A stretch of DNA of 64,000 nt, taken from positions 3,252,929 to 3,316,928 of the forward strand of contig CP042469.1 of the NCBI GenBank assembly GCA_015243575.1. The letters run 5' to 3'. The notes beneath the pieces are model-generated. The model was not told the origin of the DNA and ran no database searches. It saw nothing but the letters and a program-made list of their open reading frames with translations. Shown piece after piece: positions 19,092 to 27,467 of the stretch. How positions within the stretch are numbered: the stretch's first letter is position 1; the number at the start of each line of letters is the position of its first letter. Made by a program: the position numbers and the translations under genes. Source of the DNA: Clostridiales bacterium. GTDB lineage: Bacteria; Bacillota; Clostridia; Peptostreptococcales; Anaerovoracaceae.

Positions 19092-20090
19092 ATGAAGATT
19101 TCAAAAAAAATCTTATGCATCGGACTTTGCATTCTTCTCATTTTGCCCGCTTTCGCTGGCTGTCGGAAACAAGAGGAGAAAACAAAGGTTACATTATGCG
19201 AAGTAACGCATTCCATTTTCTATGCCCCTCAATATGTGGCTATGAATCTGGGTTACTTTGAAGATGAGGGAATCGAGATTGAGCTTACCAATGGGCAGGG
19301 CGCAGATAAGGTAATGTCGGCGGTGCTTTCCGATAACGTTGATATCGGTTTTGCCGGGCCTGAAGCATCAATCTATGTGTACAATGAAGGAAAAGAGGAT
19401 CATACCCAGGTCTTCGCTCTTCTGACCCAGCGGGATGGTTCCTTTCTCGTAGCAAGAGAACCGGACCCGAATTTCACCTGGGATAAATTGAAAGGTAAAA
19501 ATATTCTGCCTGGAAGGAAGGGCGGAGTGCCTTATATGGCGCTGGAGTATGTCATCCGCAGTCACGGCCTCGACCCCTATACGGACCTCACTTTGGATAA
19601 CAGCATTCAGTTTGCGTTGATGGCTGGTGCCTTCACCAGCGGTACGGGAGACTATGTCACGCTCTTTGAGCCCACCGCCTCTATGCTGGAAGCCGAAGGC
19701 AAGGGCTATATCGTCGCTTCGGTAGGCGAAGAAGCAGGAAATATCGCCTATACAGGCTATTTTGCAAAGAAGAGCTATATTGAAAAAAACAAGGATCTTG
19801 TTGAGCGGTTTACCAGAGCCATCTACCGCGGGCAAAAGTGGGTTGCCAATCATTCCGCTGAGGAAATTGCAAAAGCGGTAGCTCCGTCCTTCCCCGATAC
19901 AGATGTTGCTCTTCTGACCACCGTAGCAAAGAGATACCAGGAAATCGGAGCATGGCGAGACACGCCCATGGTGGATGAGGCTGCCTATCAGAAGCTGCAG
20001 GAAGTCATGACCTCTGCCGGAGAGCTTGACAAAGAAGCTCCTTTCAGCGAGGTGATCAATAACAGTATTGCTGAGGATGTGATCGACTGA
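19092..20090 (+). CDS. ABC substrate-binding lipoprotein, NMT1/SsuA-like
   Basis: Binding protein of 332 residues. Lipoprotein signal with lipobox AFAGC at about residues 20-24. The mature domain begins with CEVTHSIFYAPQYVAMNLGYF, the standard opening of the NMT1/ThiY/SsuA family in which HSIFYAPQYVA lines the ligand cleft, then VDIGFAGPEAS. GGAAGGAG lies 6-7 bases before the ATG. Third gene of the importer. The 3' end GATGTGATCGACTGA resembles the tandem repeat that follows (20100-20183), suggesting the repeat arose by slippage from the gene end. Confidence 0.92.
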   Translation: MKISKKILCIGLCILLILPAFAGCRKQEEKTKVTLCEVTHSIFYAPQYVAMNLGYFEDEGIEIELTNGQGADKVMSAVLSDNVDIGFAGPEASIYVYNEGKEDHTQVFALLTQRDGSFLVAREPDPNFTWDKLKGKNILPGRKGGVPYMALEYVIRSHGLDPYTDLTLDNSIQFALMAGAFTSGTGDYVTLFEPTASMLEAEGKGYIVASVGEEAGNIAYTGYFAKKSYIEKNKDLVERFTRAIYRGQKWVANHSAEEIAKAVAPSFPDTDVALLTTVAKRYQEIGAWRDTPMVDEAAYQKLQEVMTSAGELDKEAPFSEVINNSIAEDVID

Positions 20091-20099
20091 TCAGGCTAT

Positions 20100-20183
20100 C
20101 ATCCGAGAACGTGATCGACCGAGCGGATCACCATCCGAGAACGTGATCGACCGAGCGGATCACCATCCGAAAGCGTGATCGAC
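20100..20183 (+). repeat. Tandem repeat, 32-bp unit, 2.6 copies
   Basis: Unit CATCCGAGAACGTGATCGAC plus CGAGCGGATCAC at 20100-20131 and again at 20132-20163, then 20 bases of a third unit (one change). It lies between the binding-protein stop and the shared terminator. Confidence 0.85.
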
Positions 20184-20228
20184 TAACATAGAGTAATCCT
20201 AAGTGCTATCTCGATAGATACAAAAATG

Positions 20229-20267
20229 CCCTGCCGGAAAGCAGCTTAAGCTGGACTTTCGGCAGGG
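20229..20267. terminator. Bidirectional terminator
   Basis: CCCTGCCGgAAAG and CTTTCGGCAGGG pair around a 15-base loop. Plus-strand side runs into TACTTTATT, minus-strand side into GCATTTTTG. It serves the convergent importer operon and lysC. Confidence 0.8.
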
Positions 20268-20304
20268 TACTTTATTCGCTTATTTTATGAAATCAATTCT
20301 TTAC

Positions 20305-21618
20305 TCAATTTACAAACGAGTGGTAAATCGCCTTGATAGCAGTTTCAAAATCTTTGTTTTCAACGCCGACAATGATGTTCATCTCGCTGGAACCCTGATC
20401 GATCATACGAACGTTGATACCTGCTTCCGACAGAGCAGCAAATAGCTTGGCGGATACACCGCGGCGCTTTGCCATACCGCTGCCTACCGTAGCAATCAGT
20501 GACATGTTCTCAAAAATATCAATGGTGTCGGGCTGAAGCTTTCTCTGTATTTCTTCGAGAATATCCTCAAGCTTGCCATTCAGCTTTTTGTTGGAAACGA
20601 CAACGGAAATGGTATCGATGCCGCTGGGCATATGCTCCAAGGGAACCTCGTAGTCATCGAGGATCTCAAGAAGCCGTTTGACAAACCCCCTTTCCGTTGA
20701 CATCATGTTCTTATAGATGCCGATTACCGTAAAGTCCTTGTGTCCTGCAATTCCTGTAATGATGGTGTCATCTTTTGCACTGGCCTCAGCCGTTATGACG
20801 GTTCCGGGATCATCCGGTTCGTTGGTGTTCCTGATATTGATCGGAATATCCGCAACCCTGACTGGATAGATCGCATCCTCATGCAAAACGGAAGCCCCCA
20901 TATAGGACAACTCTCTCAGTTCTTTATAGGAAAGTGTACTGATGGGCTTCGGATTGCTGACAATCCTTGGATCAGCCATAAGAAAACCGGAAACATCAGT
21001 CCAGTTCTCATAGATTTCTGCATCAACTGCTCTTGCCACCAGTGAGCCCGTGATATCGGAGCCTCCTCTGGAGAAAGTCTTGATGGTACCGTCGGGATTG
21101 GTTCCATAGAAACCGGGCAGTACAGCCTTATCATGCTTTTTCAGTTCTTCTTTCAGCGCGTCGTTGGTCTTGCCATTCTGAAATCTACCTTTTGCATCAA
21201 ATTGAACCAAACCAGCTGTGTCTACGAAATCGTAGCCTAAGTAAGCGGCAGTAATCAGTGCATTAAGATATTCCCCCCTACTGGCTATGTAGTCCGCAGA
21301 AGCTCCCGCCTTTAGGTTGCGATTGATTTCTTCAAATTCCCCCTGAAGATTTACATGAACACCAAGGTTCAGCTCAATGGCTGCGTACCGGTCACAGATT
21401 ACTTGAAATACCTGATCATAAGGTACGTTGTGATCGATATGTGCCTTACACAGGTACAGTAAATCTGTAATTTTGTTATCTTCATTAAATCTTTTTCCCG
21501 GAGCAGAGACCACGACATATCTTCTGTCAGGATCCGCCTCCACAATTTTCTTTACCTTTGCCAGCTGTATGGCGTCAGATACCGAGGAACCCCCAAATTT
21601 TGCCACTTTTATTCCCAT
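20305..21618 (-). CDS. lysC: Aspartate kinase
   Basis: Monofunctional aspartokinase, 437 residues, making aspartyl phosphate for lysine, threonine and methionine. The N-terminal KVAKFGGSSVSDA motif, the TFSRGGSDITGSL substrate loop and two C-terminal ACT domains (GIYKNMMSTERGF; MIDQGSSEMNIIVGV) are visible, so allosteric feedback by an end product is expected. ATG 21618 has AAGGA nine bases upstream; the longer frame is not conserved. The region upstream shows neither a lysine riboswitch nor a T-box that I can recognise. metK is next, separated by 310 bases with repeat copy B and paired hairpins. Confidence 0.95.
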   Translation of the reverse strand: MGIKVAKFGGSSVSDAIQLAKVKKIVEADPDRRYVVVSAPGKRFNEDNKITDLLYLCKAHIDHNVPYDQVFQVICDRYAAIELNLGVHVNLQGEFEEINRNLKAGASADYIASRGEYLNALITAAYLGYDFVDTAGLVQFDAKGRFQNGKTNDALKEELKKHDKAVLPGFYGTNPDGTIKTFSRGGSDITGSLVARAVDAEIYENWTDVSGFLMADPRIVSNPKPISTLSYKELRELSYMGASVLHEDAIYPVRVADIPINIRNTNEPDDPGTVITAEASAKDDTIITGIAGHKDFTVIGIYKNMMSTERGFVKRLLEILDDYEVPLEHMPSGIDTISVVVSNKKLNGKLEDILEEIQRKLQPDTIDIFENMSLIATVGSGMAKRRGVSAKLFAALSEAGINVRMIDQGSSEMNIIVGVENKDFETAIKAIYHSFVN

Positions 21619-21682
21619 TCTATCATTCCTTTCCAGACCGTAAGTTGTGGCAGTCACTAAATATATTTCGCTTGCCGAATCA

Positions 21683-21764
21683 GAAAGCGCTGATTTAATG
21701 AAAGGTGCGCAGATAGTCGAAAAAATCTACCGATTAGGTGTGCTCCTGGATCAATCAGCATTTC
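21683..21764. repeat. Dispersed palindromic repeat, copy B
   Basis: Begins GAAAGCGCTGATTTAATG, contains GGTGCGCAG and GGTGTGCTC in the middle, and ends TCAATCAGCATTTC. The ends are inverted relative to each other. Confidence 0.65.
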
Positions 21765-21819
21765 ACTAAGAAAATCCCTCAGCAATTTCACTTAAGCGCA
21801 GGTTGTAAAGCCCGCGCTA

Positions 21820-21910
21820 GTGCACTGTCTGATGATAATTACAAAAATTTAGCTAGACAGTGCACCAGTACAGCGTATTCTAAATAACTGGTAATTAAAT
21901 ACGCTGTACT
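21820..21910. repeat. Two adjacent inverted repeats downstream of metK
   Basis: First: GTGCACTGTCT (21820-21830) and AGACAGTGCAC (21855-21865), 24-base spacer. Second: AGTACAGCGTATT (21867-21879) and AATACGCTGTACT (21898-21910), 18-base spacer. Both stems are perfect. No T-run follows on either strand, so they do not look like ordinary terminators although they lie 20 bases after the metK stop. Confidence 0.8.
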
Positions 21911-21928
21911 AGATGCGATTAAATTATC

Positions 21929-23122
21929 CTATTTTATCACACTTTGCGCTTCTTGTCTCAACAAATCTGCTTTATCCGTCTTTTCCCAAGGAAGATCAAT
22001 ATCTGTTCTTCCAAAATGACCGTAAGCGGCTACCTGTCTGTAGATTGGTCTTCTCAGGTCGAGGTCTTTGATTATTGCCGCAGGCCGCAGGTCAAAGTGT
22101 TTATTAACAAGCTCCGCCAGCTTTTCTTCTGAGACTTTTCCGGTTCCGAAGGTTTCAACGAGCACAGATACCGGTCTTGCAACACCAATGGCATAAGCAA
22201 GCTCAATTTCGCACTTATCTGCGAGGCCCGCCGCAACAATGTTCTTAGCTGCATATCTTGCCGCATAAGCTGCAGAACGGTCTACCTTAGTTGGATCTTT
22301 TCCTGAGAAAGCGCCGCCGCCGTGTCTGGAATATCCGCCGTAGGTATCTACGATGATCTTTCTTCCTGTCAATCCGGAATCTCCGTTCGGTCCGCCAATT
22401 ACAAATCTGCCCGTTGGATTTACATAGTACTTGGTGTCAGCATCCAGCAGGTGATCTGGAATGATTGGATTGATAACATATTTTATGATATCTTTTTTGA
22501 TCTGTTCCTGGGTCACGTCTTCATCGTGCTGTGTGGAAACCAGAACGGTATCAACGCGAACCACTTTGTCATCTTCATATTCAACAGTTACCTGTGTTTT
22601 TCCATCAGGTCTAAGATATGCAAGTTTTCCTGATTTCCTCACATCAGTGAGCTGTTTTGCTAGCTTGTGAGCTAGGGAAATGGGCATCGGCATCAATTCA
22701 GGGGTCTCATTGCAGGCAAAACCGAACATGATTCCCTGATCTCCCGCACCGATGGCTTCCACATCATCCTGCAGAGAGCCCACTTTGTATTCCAGAGCCT
22801 TGTCAACACCCATAGCAATATCGCCGGACTGCTCATGAATGGCAGTCATCACCGCACAGGTGTTCCCGTCATAGCCGTATTCTCCCTTTGTGTATCCGAT
22901 ATCGCAGATTACCTTTCTGATCAGGTTTGGAATATCAACATACGTATTTGTGGTGATTTCTCCAACTACAAGAGCCAGCCCTGTGGTTACAGTCGTTTCC
23001 GCTGCCACTCTTCCGTGCGGATCCTTTTCAAAAATCGCGTCCAGGATCGCATCGGAAATCTGGTCGCAGATTTTATCTGGATGCCCTTCAGTAACGGATT
23101 CTGAAGTAAATAATCGTTTCAT
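21929..23122 (-). CDS. metK: S-adenosylmethionine synthetase
   Basis: Makes SAM from methionine and ATP; 397 residues, normal length. Motifs: [17 protein letters not shown] at the N-terminus, the central [10 protein letters not shown] (methionine and ATP binding), and [18 protein letters not shown] (phosphate loop). ATG 23122 has AGGAGG about 12 bases upstream. The gene is under a SAM-I riboswitch with its own consensus promoter (23472-23500), so excess SAM should end transcription early. Upstream also lies repeat copy H, between the riboswitch terminator and the gene. Confidence 0.97.
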   Translation of the reverse strand: MKRLFTSESVTEGHPDKICDQISDAILDAIFEKDPHGRVAAETTVTTGLALVVGEITTNTYVDIPNLIRKVICDIGYTKGEYGYDGNTCAVMTAIHEQSGDIAMGVDKALEYKVGSLQDDVEAIGAGDQGIMFGFACNETPELMPMPISLAHKLAKQLTDVRKSGKLAYLRPDGKTQVTVEYEDDKVVRVDTVLVSTQHDEDVTQEQIKKDIIKYVINPIIPDHLLDADTKYYVNPTGRFVIGGPNGDSGLTGRKIIVDTYGGYSRHGGGAFSGKDPTKVDRSAAYAARYAAKNIVAAGLADKCEIELAYAIGVARPVSVLVETFGTGKVSEEKLAELVNKHFDLRPAAIIKDLDLRRPIYRQVAAYGHFGRTDIDLPWEKTDKADLLRQEAQSVIK

Positions 23123-23179
23123 TTTTCTTTCCTCCTATATAAATGTTACAAAATCGAGATTTTAGATTACACTTGCTTT

Positions 23180-23243
23180 GGAACCACTGAATTTATAGTA
23201 GGTGCGCCCACCAGGTGTGCGCTTAGAGCGAATTCGCGTTTCC
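23180..23243. repeat. Dispersed palindromic repeat, copy H
   Basis: Begins GGAACCACTGAATTTATAG, contains GGTGCGCCCACCAGGTGTGC and ends AATTCGCGTTTCC. A diverged member of the family, lying in the metK 5' untranslated region. Confidence 0.5.
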
Positions 23244-23290
23244 TATAATAGATTTTGTATTTTTTACTGTTCTGATACCCAAAACCACAT

Positions 23291-23320
23291 AAAAAAAACC
23301 ACTTCCGAAGGAAGAGGTGC
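23291..23320 (-). terminator. Terminator of the SAM riboswitch
   Basis: On the minus strand CACCTCTTCC, TTC, GGAAGTGG followed by eight T. GCACC in its 5' arm can also pair with GGTGC of the aptamer region, the usual terminator/antiterminator switch. Confidence 0.88.
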
Positions 23321-23322
23321 TT

Positions 23323-23446
23323 TGATATTTCGATCCTCATCTTTCAGAATTAAATTCCGTAGGATTTAGCACCTTTTCTACCTTTTTACGGGTACCTAGG
23401 TTGCTGGGCTTCACAGGGCCTATTCCCTCAGCCGCTCTTGATAAGG
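23323..23446 (-). ncRNA. SAM-I (S-box) riboswitch controlling metK
   Basis: Minus strand reads CTTATCAAGAG...GAGGGA, then CCCTGTGAAGCCCAGCAACC, then AGGTGCTAAATCC and AGATGAG in the order and spacing of the S-box aptamer: P1, the kink-turn and P2 side, P3, and P1 closing. A terminator hairpin follows immediately. S-box RNAs end transcription when SAM is bound. Confidence 0.95.
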
Positions 23447-23471
23447 GGGTATTCAGTTTTGCAATAGAAAT

Positions 23472-23500
23472 ATTATAATCCTTGATTTTTTAAATGTCAA
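23472..23500 (-). promoter_or_regulatory. Consensus sigma-A promoter of riboswitch-metK
   Basis: On the minus strand TTGACA (23500-23495), 17-base spacer, TATAAT (23477-23472). The predicted start is about 20 bases before the aptamer. Confidence 0.9.
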
Positions 23501-23553
23501 TGGGTATACTTAACCTACGAGGGAATTTTTTGGGATTCTAGGAGGATAGTTCA

Positions 23554-24738
23554 TTGACGACGGAGCGAAAATTTACAGTAATTAAAGGCGGCGCCTCAGC
23601 CGCAGTCAGCAACAACCAGAGAAAATTTCTATCCGCTTTCATTACAGACACGAGGCTTATGGGGGTAATTGGCCTTTACATTCACTGGGAATTATCCAAT
23701 GCAGAATTTGTATCGGATTTTCATCAGTTTTTTTATTTCGATGCGGAAGAATACGGCTTCGAAACGTATAAAAGTCTACTTGGAAGCGACGAAGAAGCTC
23801 TTTCCATGATGGAGCAAGCTCTGATCGGCGGTTTAGGCGGAAATAAGGTCAACATAAACGAGCGGGAAGCGACTTATCTGATCCAAAAATTTGCCGCAAT
23901 GAATAAGCGGTTTTCTCTGCCTATGCCCGATGCTAAAAATGAATATGAATTTCTGCTGACAACACCTGTCAGTCTGACAAAAAAAGAAAATCAGATCCTG
24001 ATTGATAAGCTATGCACACCGATTGTTTCCGAGTACCAGCTGATTAATTATTTTCTGATGCGCGTCTTTGGGCGGGATTTTGAAGCCGCTGCTTATCTGG
24101 CAGCCAAAGACCTTTCTTATGATACACTTTCCGAAAGCGAAGGCGCCACCTTATGCAAAAACTCCATTGAGGAATTTTGCGACGAGAACGGTTGCTCTTA
24201 CCTGTGTGAATCACTCATTGAGTTAGATAGCAAGTATAAGCTCATCGTCTCCGAGGTAAATGTAGAGAAGGGAAAAGTCATCAGCACGAAAAAGCGTTCT
24301 TCCTTCTTTATTACTGCAGCAGAAGCCGCTATGATGCTGAACCATCCGGAGTTCATCACAGTTTATGAAATCCTTACAGAGACTGAGGATTTCTTAAAGC
24401 GCTTTTCCGGGCTGTCTGTAAATACCATGCAGACACTCCACGACAGCGGCAGGCTTTATCTGGAATTCAACAAGAATAATGATCATGTCAACCGTAAGGT
24501 GTTCCGATTGAACGAGGATATACACGGGCTTTATTTCATCACAGACTTCGGCCAGTTAATCATCGCCGCTTACAGTCTGAGCGAGATTCACGAAATAGAA
24601 AAAAATCTTGGAAGAAGCGATGTGGGTACCTGCATTCTTCCAACTGCCAAGTATGAGTTTAAAGAGCCGATTCTTTACGAATTTATACAGAGCGACTTCG
24701 ATGACTTTACCGACTTTCTGGATTTTCTCAATTCGTAA
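23554..24738 (+). CDS. Conserved-looking protein of unknown function, TTG start
   Basis: A 394-residue, acidic, soluble protein with no signal peptide or membrane segment. I do not recognise a family. The first 12 residues TTERKFTVIKGG are basic and flexible; the rest alternates helix-prone segments rich in Glu/Leu/Phe. Near residue 200 there are three cysteines (TLCKNS, EEFCDENGC, LCES) without a clear metal-site spacing. The C-terminus is very acidic and aromatic (FDDFTDFLDFL). TTG 23554 has TAGGAGGA 6 bases upstream. Single-gene unit, divergent from metK, with a strong terminator at 24821. Confidence 0.8.
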   Translation: MTTERKFTVIKGGASAAVSNNQRKFLSAFITDTRLMGVIGLYIHWELSNAEFVSDFHQFFYFDAEEYGFETYKSLLGSDEEALSMMEQALIGGLGGNKVNINEREATYLIQKFAAMNKRFSLPMPDAKNEYEFLLTTPVSLTKKENQILIDKLCTPIVSEYQLINYFLMRVFGRDFEAAAYLAAKDLSYDTLSESEGATLCKNSIEEFCDENGCSYLCESLIELDSKYKLIVSEVNVEKGKVISTKKRSSFFITAAEAAMMLNHPEFITVYEILTETEDFLKRFSGLSVNTMQTLHDSGRLYLEFNKNNDHVNRKVFRLNEDIHGLYFITDFGQLIIAAYSLSEIHEIEKNLGRSDVGTCILPTAKYEFKEPILYEFIQSDFDDFTDFLDFLNS

Positions 24739-24820
24739 AACTCCAGTGAAATGAATGTATCACGGCAAGAGTTGATGCAGGCGTCACATCGGAAGCCCCC
24801 TCACCCTTGATCGGATTTCA

Positions 24821-24865
24821 ATACCCGGTCTGCTGCAAAACATCCAGCAGACCGGGTATTTTATT
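24821..24865 (+). terminator. Terminator of the 394-residue protein gene
   Basis: Perfect 15-bp stem ATACCCGGTCTGCTG/CAGCAGACCGGGTAT with a 9-base loop, followed by TTTTATT. Confidence 0.9.
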
Positions 24866-24899
24866 ATGAAAATAATTCATAATAATTTTCATAATACTG

Positions 24900-24947
24900 T
24901 TGACAAAATAGATCGCATATGGCATTATTATATTGTAATCATTACAA
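24900..24947 (+). promoter_or_regulatory. perR promoter with overlapping PerR box
   Basis: TTGACA (24900), 17-base spacer, CATTAT (24923), then the perfect palindrome TTGTAATCATTACAA (24933-24947). This matches the known PerR box TTATAATNATTATAA except for two symmetric changes and covers the expected start site, so autorepression is likely. An AT-rich inverted repeat ATTATGAAAAT/ATTTTCATAAT (24863-24895) lies just upstream. Confidence 0.8.
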
Positions 24948-25000
24948 CTTTGTATCAAATACGCTTTATGGCGAATTGATTATAATGGGAAGTGAGTAAT

Positions 25001-25423
25001 ATGAAATTTACATCCGATGATTTTGCGAAAGAATTAAAATCGAAAAACATACGGCTCTCCCATCAAAGGTTGAAGGTGCTGGAGTATCTTTCGGAAAATA
25101 AATGCCACCCAACAGTGGATCAGATCTACACCAACCTGTTGAAGGAGATACCTACCCTCTCCAGAACCACGGTGTACAGTACACTGGGTGCTTTGGCAGA
25201 TGCCGGAATGGTCAAGGCGATCAATATTGAGGACAACGAAATTCGTTATGATATCACAGTGGAAGACCACGGACATTTCAAATGCGAATCCTGTGGCTCG
25301 ATCTATGATTTCCCCGCTGATATGAGCCACCTTGAGTCAGAGGTTCTGAACGGGTTCAAAATCAGGGATAAAAATGTTTACTTTAAAGGTACGTGTCCCA
25401 TGTGCCTTGTAAATAAGAATTAA
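25001..25423 (+). CDS. perR: Fur-family peroxide regulator (PerR-like)
   Basis: Metal-dependent repressor of 140 residues. An N-terminal winged helix (LSHQRLKVLEYL, TLSRTTVYSTLGAL) is followed by the dimerisation and metal domain with DITVEDHGHFKCESCG and GTCPMC. The two CxxC pairs form the structural zinc site, and Asp/His of DITVEDHGH together with the later Asp of IYDFP match the PerR regulatory metal site. The adjacent rubrerythrin gene and the PerR box in its own promoter favour PerR over Fur or Zur. ATG 25001 is preferred; an in-frame GTG at 24992 has poor spacing. Confidence 0.88.
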   Translation: MKFTSDDFAKELKSKNIRLSHQRLKVLEYLSENKCHPTVDQIYTNLLKEIPTLSRTTVYSTLGALADAGMVKAINIEDNEIRYDITVEDHGHFKCESCGSIYDFPADMSHLESEVLNGFKIRDKNVYFKGTCPMCLVNKN

Positions 25424-25527
25424 TCAGTGACTCTAGTCAATTCCCCCATCACGGAACAACAATCCGAGTATGATGTGTCTGGAACAATACAGAGTCACCA
25501 ATAGGTATGAAAGTGGAGGATGAAAAC

Positions 25528-26019
25528 ATGGAAAACAAAACACAGAGCAACTTAATGGAAGCTTTTGCAGGAGAATCACAGGCAAACAGAAAGTATACAG
25601 CATATGCAAAGAAGGCCGAAGCAGAAGGCAAGCTCAATGCTGCAAAGCTATTTAAAGCTGCTTCCGATGCAGAAACACTCCATGCATTAAAGCATTTTGA
25701 AGTTGCTGGAAAAATCAGTTCTACCTTAGAGAATCTCAAGGATGCTGTTGCCGGCGAAACCCACGAATATAAAGATATGTATCCAGACTTTGTGAAAGAG
25801 GCTGAGGCAGAAGGAAACAAAGCTGCAGTAGCAACATTCACTATGGCAATGAAAGCAGAAGAAGTCCATGCAAGACTTTATCAGGAAGCTCTGGAATCCC
25901 TTGACGAAACAGAAGAAGTATTCTATTACCTATGTCCTGTATGCGGCAACATCGAAAAAGCTGTTCCCGAAAGATGCAGCATCTGCGGCGTACCAGGCGC
26001 TAAATTCATCAAATACTAA
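25528..26019 (+). CDS. rbr: Rubrerythrin
   Basis: Peroxide-reducing non-haem iron protein of 163 residues. The four-helix di-iron domain shows E-G-E-S-Q-like FAGESQANRKY, DAETLHALKH, AGETHEYKDMYPDF and AEEVHARLY with the ligating Glu/His residues. The C-terminal rubredoxin-like domain has YLCPVCGN and CSICGVPGAKF. It reduces H2O2 to water in strict anaerobes. ATG 25528 has GGAGG 8 bases upstream; a longer in-frame start at 25507 is less likely. 104 bases after perR, in the same direction, so probably in the PerR regulon. Confidence 0.95.
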   Translation: MENKTQSNLMEAFAGESQANRKYTAYAKKAEAEGKLNAAKLFKAASDAETLHALKHFEVAGKISSTLENLKDAVAGETHEYKDMYPDFVKEAEAEGNKAAVATFTMAMKAEEVHARLYQEALESLDETEEVFYYLCPVCGNIEKAVPERCSICGVPGAKFIKY

Positions 26020-26144
26020 GCCTTTTGAATTCATGTAATTGGCGGCATTACTGTCTGCTGATGCAGCTGTGCAAACCATGCAGCAACAACAAATCTGTTA
26101 AATTTCTCACCCACAGAATGTGGGGATCTCCCATAGAACAATAA

Positions 26145-26185
26145 AAAACTACCGGCCCTCTCCGAACAGGCCGGTAGTTTTATTG
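26145..26185. terminator. Terminator between rbr and serine hydrolase gene
   Basis: AAAACTACCGGCC/GGCCGGTAGTTTT perfect 13-bp stem, 11-base loop; T-rich on both exits, so it serves both convergent genes. Confidence 0.9.
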
Positions 26186-26233
26186 TTATGCGATCTTACT
26201 TTCCTTTTCATCTTAAATCATTAGGCAGCGGCC

Positions 26234-27304
26234 CTACGCCTCATGGCAAAGCAGATCGAAGACTTGCTTATTGATCTTTTTTACAGGAGCGCCCGATATA
26301 TTGGAGCAAACCATAATCGACAGCGCTTTTTCCGGACAAAGCCAGAAGCTGGCTCTGAATCCATCGTCATTTCCTTCATGTCCATAAAGAACATGTCCAT
26401 TCTGCTCTCTGCGGAACCAGCTGAGACAAATATGCTCTCCATTATTGGGGACCAAAGCCTGTTTCTCCCATGCCTTTTCATAAGTTTCCTTTTTGAGCAG
26501 CCGATATTCAAAATGTCCCGCTGCCCATTTTTCCATATCCAGTACGTTTGAAGTCAACGTTGAGCTTGGACCATGGGCACGATTGTACGGATAATGCTTT
26601 CCTCTGACAATCTGCTTTTCCGGATCCTTTTCATAAGGGATTGACAAGTTTCCGTCCCAAATCCCATCTTCCCGGTAAATTCCGCGCTCGAAGGACAGAA
26701 GATTAGAATCCTTCATTTCAAGTGGATCAAAAATATGTTTTTTTACATATGCTTCGAAAGAAATTCCTGACACTGATGCAATCACAGTCCCCAGAATCTC
26801 ATAGCCAATATTGCTGTAGGCAAACTTGCCCTCTCCCGGATTCCAAAGAAGTGAGCCGTCCCTCACCTCCGGTGATTTTACATAACGTTCCAGCGCACCC
26901 TCATCCGTCTCAGGCCGATCCCATCCGTAATCCTTAACATCTGGCATGCCTGCGGTATGACTGAGCAGATGGCGAATTGTTACCTGACGATATCGGTCAT
27001 CCTTCATTTCAAACCATGGAAGATAATCAATCAACAAACCATCCAAATCCAAGAGTCCTTGCTCCCAAAGCTGAAGGATTGACGTTCCAACGAAAAGCTT
27101 TGTTACCGATGCCATATGAAAAACATGCTCAGGAATCAGTTTTACACCACGCTCCAAATCCTTGAAGCCCGCTGCTCCCCGGTAAAGCAGACCTTCCGAA
27201 GGTCTTTTTCCACTTCCAAAAGTCCAAACACCGATGGACAATCCAGGAAGATCATAGTTCGCAAGCGCTTTTTCCAGAAATTCATCTAATTTTATTTTAA
27301 TCAT
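26234..27304 (-). CDS. Serine hydrolase, beta-lactamase/class C-like
   Basis: 356-residue cytoplasmic protein of the beta-lactamase-related (PF00144) family. The nucleophile motif is S66-V-T-K69, the second motif Y163-S-N165, and the third is HEG (HEGNDDGF), all in the expected order. No signal peptide is seen, which argues against a secreted beta-lactamase and for an intracellular esterase or peptidase-like role. Start ATG 27304 (MIKIKLDEFL) follows GGAGAG. Substrate unknown. Confidence 0.88.
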   Translation of the reverse strand: MIKIKLDEFLEKALANYDLPGLSIGVWTFGSGKRPSEGLLYRGAAGFKDLERGVKLIPEHVFHMASVTKLFVGTSILQLWEQGLLDLDGLLIDYLPWFEMKDDRYRQVTIRHLLSHTAGMPDVKDYGWDRPETDEGALERYVKSPEVRDGSLLWNPGEGKFAYSNIGYEILGTVIASVSGISFEAYVKKHIFDPLEMKDSNLLSFERGIYREDGIWDGNLSIPYEKDPEKQIVRGKHYPYNRAHGPSSTLTSNVLDMEKWAAGHFEYRLLKKETYEKAWEKQALVPNNGEHICLSWFRREQNGHVLYGHEGNDDGFRASFWLCPEKALSIMVCSNISGAPVKKINKQVFDLLCHEA

Positions 27305-27467
27305 TTTTCATCTCTCCTGTAATTCAAGTTTTTCTCGATAGTATTATTATATCTTAATTCTGGGGAGTTATGGTATAATAATCGCTGATGCTGGTGCTAT
27401 CATCGCTGATGCACTTAATTATGATAATTCCTTTAATGATATTTACAGAAAGGCAGGAGGGATATAT

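Larger units (their letters stand above)
21619..21928. other. Intergenic region metK-lysC with repeat and two long-armed hairpins
   Basis: 310 bases with no gene. Contains repeat copy B (21683-21764) and two adjacent inverted repeats (21820-21910). lysC transcription probably starts here. Confidence 0.6.
23123..23553. other. metK leader and divergent promoter region
   Basis: 430 bases. From the metK side: repeat copy H (23180-23243), riboswitch terminator, SAM-I aptamer, consensus promoter, and then the start of the divergent unknown gene at 23554. Confidence 0.8.

Noticed and set aside
26234-27304. Secreted class C beta-lactamase resistance gene
   Set aside because: No signal peptide; the fold is shared by many esterases and peptidases.
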